Shown here: positions 49,327 through 57,201 of the stretch, piece by piece
Numbering within the stretch: the stretch's first letter is position 1
How the letters are laid out: every line of letters begins with the position of its first letter
DNA from: Victivallaceae bacterium
GTDB taxonomy: Bacteria; Verrucomicrobiota; Lentisphaeria; Victivallales; Victivallaceae
Assembly: GCA_016292515.1 (NCBI GenBank)
Contig: JAEDIJ010000003.1
Location: 1-64,000 of the forward strand
Direction of reading: 5' to 3'
DNA: 64,000 nucleotides
The notes under the pieces: generated by a model
The model's database searches: none
Told to the model about the DNA's origin: nothing
What the model saw: the letters and a program-made list of their open reading frames with translations, nothing else
Made by a program: the position numbers and the translations under genes

Positions 49327-49689
49327 TTAGAACGAGTTGTCGTCAATCAGCCAGTTGCTGCCGCTTTTGCTGACTGAAAACGGCACGTTTTGCCTTTCGC
49401 GGGAAAGCGGATCCTGGACGGAAACATAGACGATCGCACGAGTGCGCGACACGTATTCCACCGATTTGATTCGGGCATCGGAAAACATGATCTGCATAGC
49501 CAGTATCCCTTCGGCATCGCCATTGCCCAGTTGCGCACCACTGTGCATCTGCTGTTTTACTCCGGATACATTTCCCGATTTTGCCGCATTCAAGAAGATT
49601 TGAACCGTGGCGCGCGGCGTCGGTCCTGCGAATGTCGCCGGGACAAGTGTCGCCCCGCACAGCAATACCGCCAATAAAAATATTTTCAT
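49327..49689 (-). CDS. Small secreted protein, NTF2-like
   Basis: 120 residues. Signal peptide MKIFLLAVLLCGATLVPATFA; then TPRATVQIFLNAAKSGNVSGVKQQM, a helix pair typical of DUF4878/NTF2-like domains, a central strand pair (IKSVEYVSRTRAIVYVSVQD) and the ending GSNWLIDDNSF. Function unknown; such domains bind small ligands or act as lumenal adaptors. AAGGAAA precedes the ATG. Resembles the genes at 46594 and 46935 in plan. Confidence 0.65.
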   Translation of the reverse strand: MKIFLLAVLLCGATLVPATFAGPTPRATVQIFLNAAKSGNVSGVKQQMHSGAQLGNGDAEGILAMQIMFSDARIKSVEYVSRTRAIVYVSVQDPLSRERQNVPFSVSKSGSNWLIDDNSF

Positions 49690-49747
49690 GTTTTGATTTC
49701 CTTTGTTTTTTTAATATTGACATATGATGTTGATGCCGAATTTTTTC

Positions 49748-50143
49748 TTAAACATCAATCCTTACACCGTCCCAAGTTTCATCGCCGCCAATTCCGGCGA
49801 CCTCGATCCAAAAGTATTTCCCGCGGCGATGGATCTCGGCATAGGTAATTTTCCATTTTGATGTTTGAATGGCGACGGTCCACACCTCGTCGCCCTTATC
49901 TTTGGAACTGCCCAGTCCGATTTTGACGATGATATCCTGCAGCGGATAGTGGGTATGACTGATGATTTTGATCAATTTGGCGTCTGATCCCCACTCCTCA
50001 TTATTTTTCGTCAGCATTTGGATTTTTTCTTCCAGTTGCTCGTTGCCCAATGTGGAATCGCATCCCGCCAGCAAAAGCACTGTTGCCGCCGCTACGATCA
50101 GCATACAACTGATCCGTTTTATGAAAAACATATTTTTTTTCAT
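49748..50143 (-). CDS. Predicted lipoprotein, KGDEVW family
   Basis: 131 residues with lipobox LLAGC. The mature domain contains a helix with KIQMLTKNNEEWGSDAKLIKI, PLQDIIVKIGL and the block KGDEVWTVAIQTSKWKITYAEIHRRGKYFW. The same blocks (NNRTLGSNIKVLSI, PLQDLIGKIM, KGDEVWLVTIS, LYRRGSHYW) occur in the lipoprotein at 50520-50846, so they are paralogues. Family unknown. It overlaps the upstream membrane protein by 4 bp. Confidence 0.65.
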   Translation of the reverse strand: MKKNMFFIKRISCMLIVAAATVLLLAGCDSTLGNEQLEEKIQMLTKNNEEWGSDAKLIKIISHTHYPLQDIIVKIGLGSSKDKGDEVWTVAIQTSKWKITYAEIHRRGKYFWIEVAGIGGDETWDGVRIDV

Positions 50144-50454
50144 CTTGTGAAAGACCTTTTATTCCCGTTGATTTCCGAAAACTCTTTCTCTTTTAAGTGC
50201 TTCCAATTTTTTTCTGAAATGTGACCGAGTATCCCCACTGCGATGATGCCGATGATTCCGACAACAGCCGTGAACCAAAGAATAGACATATCATGGAAGA
50301 TGAATACGAGAATCGCACCCGGTACAAAACAGAGGAAAGCCATCCATCTCATCCAGCGTTTTGCGTGTCGAATTTCTTCTTGCAGTTGTTTTTCCCGTTC
50401 ATCGAAATATGCCGCTTTTTCCGGTGACAGCGATGATTTTGTTGTTTTCGCCAT
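50140..50454 (-). CDS. Small two-helix membrane protein
   Basis: 104 residues. An N-terminal charged helix (EKAAYFDEREKQLQEEIRHAK) precedes two membrane helices (MAFLCFVPGAILVFIF and ILWFTAVVGIIGIIAVGILG) and a basic tail. No family recognised. Its stop overlaps the lipoprotein start (ATGA at 50140-50143), so the pair is co-translated. Confidence 0.6.
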   Translation of the reverse strand: MAKTTKSSLSPEKAAYFDEREKQLQEEIRHAKRWMRWMAFLCFVPGAILVFIFHDMSILWFTAVVGIIGIIAVGILGHISEKNWKHLKEKEFSEINGNKRSFTR

Positions 50455-50519
50455 GGCTGTTTTTTACGCCGTAAATTTGAAATTAATGGTTCATTGAGGA
50501 TTGGGGCTGTTTATTATTC

Positions 50520-50846
50520 TCACAGATATTCCAACCAATAATGGGAACCTCTTCGATAGAGTTGGATCTGCTTATATTCCCACTCGGTCGAGGAGATGGT
50601 CACCAGCCACACCTCATCTCCTTTAAGGTTTTGAGCAGACATGATTTTTCCGATTAAATCTTGAAGCGGAATTCTACAATGCTTGTCGATGCTGAGGACT
50701 TTGATATTACTTCCTAATGTCCGATTGTTTTTCGCGACGGATCGTATTTTGGATTGCACTGCATTTGCACTCAAACTGGAGCTACATCCCGTTAGAGCGA
50801 CGGTGACTGTCAGCGCGACACTCAACATCAAAAATAATTTTTTCAT
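50520..50846 (-). CDS. Predicted lipoprotein, KGDEVW family, paralogue
   Basis: 108 residues with lipoprotein signal ending LTGC. Paralogous to the gene at 49748-50143 through the NN-x-LGS-x-KV, PLQDLIGKI and KGDEVW blocks and the aromatic RRGSHYWLEYL ending. Shorter by the C-terminal extension. GGAAC precedes the ATG. Unknown function. Confidence 0.65.
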   Translation of the reverse strand: MKKLFLMLSVALTVTVALTGCSSSLSANAVQSKIRSVAKNNRTLGSNIKVLSIDKHCRIPLQDLIGKIMSAQNLKGDEVWLVTISSTEWEYKQIQLYRRGSHYWLEYL

Positions 50847-50965
50847 TTTTTGTTCCTTTCTTTTTTATGTTTTTTGCCGTCAGCAACAAATTATTGCGGC
50901 GGTCCAAATTAAATCGCTAAAAATAAATTCAGGATAAAATTTGTTTTCTGAGGACGTTCTTTTTG

Positions 50966-51328
50966 CTATTCCTCGAAAAAGACTATATCGAGTTCAATTT
51001 CATCCTGTTCGGTTTTATCTCCGTCAAACTCCCCCTCTTCATTCCAATTTCCTCCGTCGTAAGTTCCGGAGATGCGGATTTCGTCGAAATCGTCATCTTC
51101 GGGCTTGGCACAGTTGAAGACGATTTTTTCTGACATGTTGTCTTTCACCGTAACGGGCAAGTCGGGACAGGAAACGTCTTGGGATTTTTCATCAAGCGAA
51201 TTCCAAAGGCAGATTTTAACGATTTTGACATCCTTGCCCGACTCGTTGACGAATTTGAAAGAGTATTCTTTCGCGTAAATGTTACAGATGCCGATAAAAA
51301 CAGCCAGTGCAATCAACAGTTTTTTCAT
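50966..51328 (-). CDS. Small secreted acidic protein
   Basis: 120 residues. Signal peptide MKKLLIALAVFIGICNIYA; mature part starts EYSFKFVNESGKDVKIVKICLWN and ends with a very acidic tail (DKTEQDEIELDIVFFEE). The opening V-N-E-S-G-K-D-V-x-I resembles the openings of the next two upstream genes (IVNKTENNIQKITF, IENKTGKEIKGISF), so the three may share an immunoglobulin-like beta-sandwich start. No known family. Confidence 0.6.
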   Translation of the reverse strand: MKKLLIALAVFIGICNIYAKEYSFKFVNESGKDVKIVKICLWNSLDEKSQDVSCPDLPVTVKDNMSEKIVFNCAKPEDDDFDEIRISGTYDGGNWNEEGEFDGDKTEQDEIELDIVFFEE

Positions 51329-51383
51329 TTTTTATTTCCGTTTTTTCAGTGGCTTCTTTTTGCCGAAAAACAAGATCGACCAC

Positions 51384-52010
51384 TTATTGAACATCCGCTT
51401 CGTATTCGCGACTGGAAACGGTAAATCCGGCAATTTTGTCCAGATCGTGTCCTTTTTTGGAATTACTGAATTTTAATTCCGGACGTTTTTCCCGATCCAG
51501 ACAGATTTTGATGGCGCATTTCCCCCCGGCGGGAAGTTTGTACCAATTTTTACTGCTGTTGACGCATGCGCATTTGAGCCATTCCTGCGTGTTGATCGGA
51601 CGGATGGCGACTTCGACGATCCTGCCGTCGGTGTCGTTTGGGATTCTGATGGTACCCGCCGGATTGGATGTCGATTTTTTGCGTGTCTGCTTGTAAAGTT
51701 TCGCCGGTATTTTGGCATTTCGCGTAACGGTGATCTTTTTCAAAGAGTCCTCAATGTCGCATTTGACTGTTTTTCCGTTATCCAAAACAAGCGTGATCTC
51801 ATCCAAATCGTCGATATCGACACTTTGCGGAACCGAAACCGAGGCGGAAGCACCGGAGTCAATGTTTTTATCGATCGATGCTGTTTTGGAAAGACTATAT
51901 TGGAACGTAATTTTTTGAATGTTGTTTTCTGTTTTGTTCACAATTGTGAAATCATGTGCATAGGCTCCTGCGAACATCATTGCCGCGATCGCGATCCATA
52001 ACTTTTTCAT
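51384..52010 (-). CDS. Secreted beta-sandwich-like protein, paralogue A
   Basis: 208 residues. Signal peptide MKKLWIAIAAMMFAGAYA, then FTIVNKTENNIQKITFQYS, VPQSVDIDDLDEITLVLDNG, a second half with IRIPNDTDGRIVEVAIRPINTQEWLKCACVNSSKNWYKL, and KFSNSKKGHDLDKIAGFTV. The block order matches the next gene upstream (52116-52760). Could be a secreted effector or an adhesin-like protein, but no family is recognised. Confidence 0.6.
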   Translation of the reverse strand: MKKLWIAIAAMMFAGAYAHDFTIVNKTENNIQKITFQYSLSKTASIDKNIDSGASASVSVPQSVDIDDLDEITLVLDNGKTVKCDIEDSLKKITVTRNAKIPAKLYKQTRKKSTSNPAGTIRIPNDTDGRIVEVAIRPINTQEWLKCACVNSSKNWYKLPAGGKCAIKICLDREKRPELKFSNSKKGHDLDKIAGFTVSSREYEADVQ

Positions 52011-52053
52011 TTTTCTTTTCCTTATTTTGCTATAGTGTTGCGGAAATGCTTTT

Positions 52054-52093
52054 GAGGTATGCCAGCACCAGAATATGCAAGTATACCATCATC
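52054..52093. repeat. GAGGTATGCCAGCAC direct repeat, copy 1
   Basis: 40 bp matching 53066-53105 at 36 positions. The two copies flank the gene at 52116-52760 in the same orientation. Confidence 0.7.
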
Positions 52094-52115
52094 AAGTTTT
52101 CGCAAGGTTGATTTT

Positions 52116-52760
52116 TTACAGCGCATGGTCCAAATCATAACCGCACCCGAGTACCTGGTAGCGATTTTCCCAAATCTCAAGACGCCCGATTCGGACAAAA
52201 TCATAGCCTTTCCCTCCGTTGTTGAAGGTGTAACTCGTATGATTTTTGTCTTCAAAAACGACTTTGATTTCCACCGGACCGGATGCTGCGGGATATTCTC
52301 TTTTGGAATCAGGGACGCATTCTTTCCAATCATCTCCGGAGTTGAGTGCGCGCGTATATAATTTGTATTTATTCCAGCTTTGGGCTGGAATGTTGCAGCC
52401 GAACTCGAATCTTCCTTCTGAAGCGGCAATCTCCGCACGTTTGAACCATCTCATATAAATGGGATTTCTTTGGGCATCGACAAACGTGAGATCGCCGAAA
52501 CACTCTTCTGCAAGATAGGCGGAAAACGTGCTGTTGTCCGCAAAAGTGACGACTACTTTGTCCCATGTATCGTCTATGTCGGAGACGGTGATCTTTTTTC
52601 TATCGGGAATCCTTTCCTGTATCTTCCGGTCCTGTTCCCAATCGATTTCGAACGAAATCCCCTTGATCTCTTTGCCTGTTTTGTTTTCGATACGAATGGA
52701 TTCGGCTGTCGCTGTGAGCGTACATCCTAAAATCGCATACAGCACCCATTTCATTTTCAT
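52116..52760 (-). CDS. Secreted beta-sandwich-like protein, paralogue B
   Basis: 214 residues from ATG 52760, chosen because GGGAGGAG lies 7 bp upstream. Signal peptide KMKWVLYAILGCTLTATA, then IRIENKTGKEIKGISFEIDW, VSDIDDTWDKVVVTFADNS, CNIPAQSWNKYKLYTRALNSGDDWKECVP in part, and TFNNGGKGYDFVRIGRLEIW. It parallels paralogue A block by block. Function unknown. It is framed by the 40-bp direct repeats. Confidence 0.62.
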   Translation of the reverse strand: MKMKWVLYAILGCTLTATAESIRIENKTGKEIKGISFEIDWEQDRKIQERIPDRKKITVSDIDDTWDKVVVTFADNSTFSAYLAEECFGDLTFVDAQRNPIYMRWFKRAEIAASEGRFEFGCNIPAQSWNKYKLYTRALNSGDDWKECVPDSKREYPAASGPVEIKVVFEDKNHTSYTFNNGGKGYDFVRIGRLEIWENRYQVLGCGYDLDHAL

Positions 52761-53065
52761 TGAAAATCTCCTCCCTTTGCGGATTTTTTTGTTCTGTCTG
52801 TTCTGTCCCATTCAGATTTTATCGGAAAATTGAGACGCGTCAGTACTGCAGTCACGACAAAATCAAGATTGCGATTCCGACACATGACCGACACATCTCA
52901 ACCTCCTTTTAAATCACATTAAAAAAACGTTTTTCTCTGCTCTTTTATGACCCTCCTTTTGATGTGCTTCCGGGGTATTTTTTTCTGTTTTTGGACAATA
53001 AAAAAGCATACCCCGTTGCGCATTGCATCTGAGGTACGCCAATACACCCAACATCAAATGCGAAC

Positions 53066-53105
53066 GAGGTATGCCAGCACAAGAATATGCAAGCACACCT
53101 TCATC
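53066..53105. repeat. GAGGTATGCCAGCAC direct repeat, copy 2
   Basis: See copy 1 at 52054-52093. Four differences in 40 bp. Confidence 0.7.
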
Positions 53106-53444
53106 GGCTTCGGGCGATGTCTCGTGAAATTGGCGTTTTCAGATGCACCCTTGTCCGTGAAGACAGGCTATTTAATTGTCAAAATCCAACTTTTTCTTGT
53201 GAAAAAATCCTCCGAAATTCAAGATTCTTCCACAATATAGCCGCATTTTGATCAATTGTCAAGCCTGTGCCGTCCGCAAAAAAGAAAAATGTATTGGCGC
53301 ACGTCGGATGCGGTGCGCTTTTCCTCTTCTTCGCTCAATTACATATAAATAATCTGCTTGGGGGGACGTCGTCTTGCACCGGATTGATCAAAAACGCGTT
53401 TTTTTTTGACAATGGCAAGTTTTTCCCAGGAAATTAAAATAAAA

Positions 53445-53475
53445 CGGCTTGTTATTTCAAAAAAACGTGTTATCT
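53445..53475 (+). promoter_or_regulatory. Possible promoter/operator of the Fic operon
   Basis: TTGTTA, 16-bp spacer, TATCTT within a pair of direct repeats of the form AAAACG-n-TGTTATYT. It deviates from the window consensus (spacer 16), and the direct repeat could bind a regulator such as the Fic C-terminal helix-turn-helix. Confidence 0.4.
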
Positions 53476-53515
53476 TAAAATAAGAGTGGTTTCAATTTGA
53501 AGTTGCGACGGTGAA

Positions 53516-54667
53516 ATGAAACGGGGATTACAGGGGAGCTTTGAGACAATCAACACAGTCGGAGAGACGGTGCGGGCGTTTGTGCCGGCTCCGTTGCCGC
53601 CTTGTCCCGCGTTGGCGATGGACGGCGCGCTCCAAAATAAAATGGAACGCGCGGTTTTTGCGCTCGGCCGCTTGGACGGGATGGCGAAATTACTGCCTGA
53701 TCCCGCGATCTTTCTTTATATGTTCATCCGCAAGGAGGCGGTGTTGTCTTCGATGATCGAGGGAACGCAGTCCTCTCTCTCCGATCTCTTGCTTTTTGAG
53801 GCGGACGAAGCCCCCGGAGTACCGATTGACGATGTCCGGTCGGTCAGCAGTTATGTGTGCGCCATTGAATATGGTATGGAGCGCATTTCCGGAGGTTTTC
53901 CGCTTTCGCTGCGCCTTTTAAAGGAAATTCACGCCGTTTTGCTTGCGCACGGCAGGGGAAGCGGAAAAAATCCGGGGGAATTCCGGCGCAGTCAGAATTG
54001 GATCGGCGGTACGCGCCCGGGAAATGCCGCTTTTGTCCCGCCGTCGCCGGAAAAGATGAATGAAGCGATCTGCCAGCTGGAACTTTTTCTCCATCAGTCG
54101 GAAATGCCGGTATTGATCAAAGCGGCTCTCGGTCATTTGCAGTTTGAAACCATCCATCCTTTTTTGGACGGCAACGGTCGCATCGGGCGACTGATGATTT
54201 CATTGCTTTTGTGTAACGCCGGCATCTTGCATCAGCCGTTGCTTTATTTGAGTTATTACTTCAAAAAACACCGCGCCGCGTATTACGAATTGCTGAATTC
54301 CACCAGGGAAAGCGGCGACTGGGAACGTTGGCTTGACTTCTTTTTTGATGCGGTCGCGGAAACGGCGACGCAAAGTTGCACGATCATTCAGCAGTTGAAT
54401 CGCCAAATGGAAATGGACCGCGCCGCCATTGCCCGGATCGGCAAAGCCCGGACGACGGTGCTTGCCGTCCATCAGGCGATGTTGCGGCATCCGATCGCCG
54501 ACATCAGGAAGCTCCGGGAATTGACGGGATTTTCCATCGCGACCGTTGGCAGTGCCGTGCGGCGGCTGTGTGAATTGGCGATATTGGAAGAAATGACAAA
54601 AAATAAACGCAATCGCCTTTTCTGTTACCGTAAATATCTGCAAACCTTGACCCACGGAGAGTTTTAA
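53516..54667 (+). CDS. Fic-family protein with N-terminal inhibitory motif and C-terminal winged helix
   Basis: 383 residues. The Fic core motif HPFLDGNGRIGR (about 221-232) contains the catalytic His and the phosphate-binding loop that transfers AMP (or another nucleotide part) to target hydroxyls. SSMIEGTQSS near residue 80 fits the class II inhibitory (S/T)xxxE(G/N) helix. The last 80 residues resemble a winged helix (IRKLRELTGFSIATVGSAVRRL), often DNA-binding and autoregulatory. Its stop is 2 bp before the sigma factor ATG, so the three genes form an operon. Confidence 0.92.
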   Translation: MKRGLQGSFETINTVGETVRAFVPAPLPPCPALAMDGALQNKMERAVFALGRLDGMAKLLPDPAIFLYMFIRKEAVLSSMIEGTQSSLSDLLLFEADEAPGVPIDDVRSVSSYVCAIEYGMERISGGFPLSLRLLKEIHAVLLAHGRGSGKNPGEFRRSQNWIGGTRPGNAAFVPPSPEKMNEAICQLELFLHQSEMPVLIKAALGHLQFETIHPFLDGNGRIGRLMISLLLCNAGILHQPLLYLSYYFKKHRAAYYELLNSTRESGDWERWLDFFFDAVAETATQSCTIIQQLNRQMEMDRAAIARIGKARTTVLAVHQAMLRHPIADIRKLRELTGFSIATVGSAVRRLCELAILEEMTKNKRNRLFCYRKYLQTLTHGEF

Positions 54668-54669
54668 TT

Positions 54670-55272
54670 ATGGGCGTTTACCCTGAAACTGACCGAACGA
54701 TGTTGGAACGCATCATTTCCGGCGACGACATCGCGTGGCAGGATTTTTATGATACGTATGCCGGCGTCGTCGCGGCGATCTGCCGCGCTTCGCGCGTACC
54801 GGCAAGTGCCGTCGACGACGTCGTTCAGGAAGCGATGCGCCGCTTTTCCGACCGGTCGTCGCATTTTATTTATATGCCCGAGCGCGCGAAGTTCCGCACC
54901 TATTTCAACCGGATCGTCTACGGTGCGATCGCCGATTTTTTCCGCAATGAAGCCAAGGGGATCATCTCCGGCGGCGAAATTCCCGATGTCCCCGACGATT
55001 CTCTCGCCGCCGCCGAGTTGGAGATCTGGCGCCGCGCCGTTCTCGACGACGCATTGGGGAAACTCGCACAGCGCGTCAGCGGCAAAAATTATCTCGCTTT
55101 TACGATGAGCGTGCTGGAAAATCATTCGATCGCCGAAACGGCGGAATTTCTCGATGTTTCTACCGCGCAAGTTCACCTCGCCCGCAGCCGCTGTGCGGCG
55201 CATCTGCGCGAGATCATCGCCGGCTGCAATGAAGCCGATCCCGAACTTCAATTGGCTTATCCCGGGAAATAG
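54670..55272 (+). CDS. ECF-type RNA polymerase sigma factor
   Basis: 200 residues with sigma-70 region 2 (AWQDFYDTYAGVVAAICRAS; DDVVQEAMRRF; AKFRTYFNRIVYGAIADFFRNE) and region 4 (ENHSIAETAEFLDVSTAQVHLARSRCAAHL, a helix-turn-helix). The region 4 and the pairing with a kinase recall the planctomycete-type ECF/STK groups. No anti-sigma gene follows; the adjacent Ser/Thr kinase may control it by phosphorylation. GGAGAG precedes the ATG. Confidence 0.9.
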   Translation: MGVYPETDRTMLERIISGDDIAWQDFYDTYAGVVAAICRASRVPASAVDDVVQEAMRRFSDRSSHFIYMPERAKFRTYFNRIVYGAIADFFRNEAKGIISGGEIPDVPDDSLAAAELEIWRRAVLDDALGKLAQRVSGKNYLAFTMSVLENHSIAETAEFLDVSTAQVHLARSRCAAHLREIIAGCNEADPELQLAYPGK

Positions 55273-55274
55273 CG

Positions 55275-56318
55275 ATGTTCAAAATCGGCGACACGATCGA
55301 TCAATACCGTTTGACGGAGGAAATCGGTGCCGGTTCCTACGGTTGCGTTTTCGCCGCCGAAAATCTGGTGACGCATCAAAATTTCGCGTTGAAGATCGTG
55401 CCGCTCGCCGGCAACGCCGGCCGCCGGGAACTGCACGCGCTGGAACTTTACCGCGATCTCGATCATCCGAATTTGCTGAAAATCCATCACGTCGGGATGA
55501 CGGAGGATTTTCTCTACTACACGATGGATCTCGCCGACGGGAAACTCGCGGAGCAGCAACTGGATGCCGGGCGTTTGCTCGAAGCGGCGGCAAAACTCGC
55601 CGATGCGCTGTCGGTACTTCACGGCGCGGGGTTGCTTCACCGCGACATCAAGCCGGACAATCTGCTCTGGCGGCGCGGCGAGCCGATCCTCGGCGATCTC
55701 GGACTGCTCACTACCGACTCGCAGGCGACTTTTACCGGTACCGCCGGATTTCTCTCGCCCCGCATTTTGAAAGCGGGACTGCCGCCGGACGAGACGACCG
55801 ATCTTTATGCTTTCGCCAAAAGTTTTTACTGCCTTTTGACCGGAAATCCGCCGCGCCGCTACCCCCGTTATCAGGGAGCAATGACGCCGGAGTCTTCGCG
55901 TTTGCTCCGGATGGCTCTTTTTGTCTGCGACGGAGAAAAAGTTTTGTCGACGGCGACCGAAGTCCGCGATTTTCTGCTTCAAGGCAAGGCGAAACGCATT
56001 GTTCCCCGCCGGATCATCCTGAATCGCGCGTGGAAAACCGCGATCGCCCTACTGCTTGCTTTGGGCGTGGCGGCGACCGCGTATTTCGGCATATACCGCC
56101 CGTTGAAAGCGCGTTCACTCCGCTTGGCGGAGGAGCGGAAACGTCTTGCGGAGCAGGCGGAATTCGACCGCTGGATGGCGCGAAGAAAGGCGGCGCAGGA
56201 GTATGCGCTGAAAAAAATTCCGCTTCGCCGCCATCCCGACGGCTCCACCTACACCAGTATGAACGACGAGATCGAGCGCAGTCTTCTCGAGCGCGAATAT
56301 CTCGAAAAAAATCCGTGA
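55275..56318 (+). CDS. Membrane-anchored Ser/Thr protein kinase
   Basis: 347 residues. N-terminal Hanks-type kinase domain: G-loop IGAGSYGCVFAAE, ATP-lysine in FALKIVPL, catalytic loop HRDIKPDNLLW, metal motif DLG in place of DFG, TGTAGFLSPRIL, then TDLYAFAKSFYCLLTG. A single membrane helix (IALLLALGVAATAYFGIY, about 257-274) leads to an Arg/Glu-rich coiled coil and a short tail. The catalytic residues are intact. It starts 2 bp after the sigma factor and is the likely partner for its regulation. Confidence 0.9.
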   Translation: MFKIGDTIDQYRLTEEIGAGSYGCVFAAENLVTHQNFALKIVPLAGNAGRRELHALELYRDLDHPNLLKIHHVGMTEDFLYYTMDLADGKLAEQQLDAGRLLEAAAKLADALSVLHGAGLLHRDIKPDNLLWRRGEPILGDLGLLTTDSQATFTGTAGFLSPRILKAGLPPDETTDLYAFAKSFYCLLTGNPPRRYPRYQGAMTPESSRLLRMALFVCDGEKVLSTATEVRDFLLQGKAKRIVPRRIILNRAWKTAIALLLALGVAATAYFGIYRPLKARSLRLAEERKRLAEQAEFDRWMARRKAAQEYALKKIPLRRHPDGSTYTSMNDEIERSLLEREYLEKNP

Positions 56319-56347
56319 AATGACTTTTCCCGCTTAAAGCAAACGGT

Positions 56348-56376
56348 TTGCAATCGTTTGAAGACGGATATATATT
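56348..56376 (+). promoter_or_regulatory. Promoter of the SDR-FAD-OYE operon
   Basis: TTGCAA (56348-56353), 17-bp spacer, TATATT (56371-56376). The -35 is part of a short inverted repeat CAAACGGTTTG. Confidence 0.85.
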
Positions 56377-56435
56377 ATAGGCAGATGTAGGTTTTATCAT
56401 TCAACCCACTAACTTATAAGGTAAGGAGATTTGTT

Positions 56436-57194
56436 ATGGGCAATGTTATGGTCACCGGTGGCGCGCGCGGTATCGGCGCGGGAATCGTCGAAAAACTTTT
56501 GAGCGAAGGACACAATGTCGCGTTTTGCGACCTCGCCGACGAAGACAAGATGGTCGAGCAGTGCCAGACCCTCGCCGCGAAATATCCCGGCAAGCCGCTC
56601 TACGTCAAATGCGATATCACCAAAAAAGATCAGCGCGAGAACTTCCTCGCGTCCGTCGTCAAAGCCTTCGGCAGCGTGACCGCGCTCGTCAACAACGCGG
56701 GCGTCGCTCCGCTTGAACGCAAAGACGTCCTCGAAGCCAGCGAGGAAAGTTTTGAACGTCTCATCCGCATCAACTTGCAGGGTCCCTACTTCCTCACGCA
56801 GCTCGTCGCCAACTATATGGCGAAGCATCAGGAACCCGGTCAGTGCATCGTCAATATGAGCAGTTGCTCCGCCGAAGTCGCCAGCGTCAGCCGCGGCGAA
56901 TACTGCATCAGCAAAGCCGGCGTCAGCATGGCGACCAAACTCTGGGCGGTGCGCCTCGCCGAATTCGGCATCAACGTCTACGAGATCCGTCCCGGCGTCA
57001 TCAAGAGCGATATGACCGCCGTGGTCACCGCCAAGTACGATAAACTGATTGCCGAAGGCCTGACGCTCACTCCGCGTTGGGGCTTCCCCGAAGACATCGC
57101 CAAGGCGGTCGCGGCTTTCATCCGCGGCGATCTCGCCTACTCGACCGGTCAGGTCGTTTTCGTCGACGGCGGTATGCAGATCCAGAAGCTGTAA
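56436..57194 (+). CDS. Short-chain dehydrogenase/reductase
   Basis: 252 residues with classical SDR motifs: TGGARGIGAGI (coenzyme loop, 7-17), LVNNAGVAP, the catalytic Ser in VNMSSCS, YCISK (Tyr-x3-Lys) and RPGVIKSDM. The acidic residue in FCDLADEDK after strand 2 suggests NAD(H) preference. Substrate unknown; resembles FabG but lies in a catabolic-looking redox operon. TAAGGAG precedes the ATG; it is 7 bp from the FAD gene. Confidence 0.9.
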   Translation: MGNVMVTGGARGIGAGIVEKLLSEGHNVAFCDLADEDKMVEQCQTLAAKYPGKPLYVKCDITKKDQRENFLASVVKAFGSVTALVNNAGVAPLERKDVLEASEESFERLIRINLQGPYFLTQLVANYMAKHQEPGQCIVNMSSCSAEVASVSRGEYCISKAGVSMATKLWAVRLAEFGINVYEIRPGVIKSDMTAVVTAKYDKLIAEGLTLTPRWGFPEDIAKAVAAFIRGDLAYSTGQVVFVDGGMQIQKL

Positions 57195-57201
57195 TTTCAC
57201 T

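Larger units (their letters stand above)
52761..53515. other. AT-rich intergenic stretch with repeats
   Basis: No supportable gene in 755 bp. It holds copy 2 of the direct repeat (53066-53105), a partial third copy with GAGGTACGCCAA (about 53031-53056), and AT-rich DNA before the Fic gene. Small frames here lack RBS and composition support. Confidence 0.6.

Noticed and set aside
52022..52438. A minus-strand frame overlapping the 52116-52760 gene.
   Set aside because: It overlaps a gene with signal peptide and strong RBS in another frame, lacks an RBS, and crosses the direct repeat.
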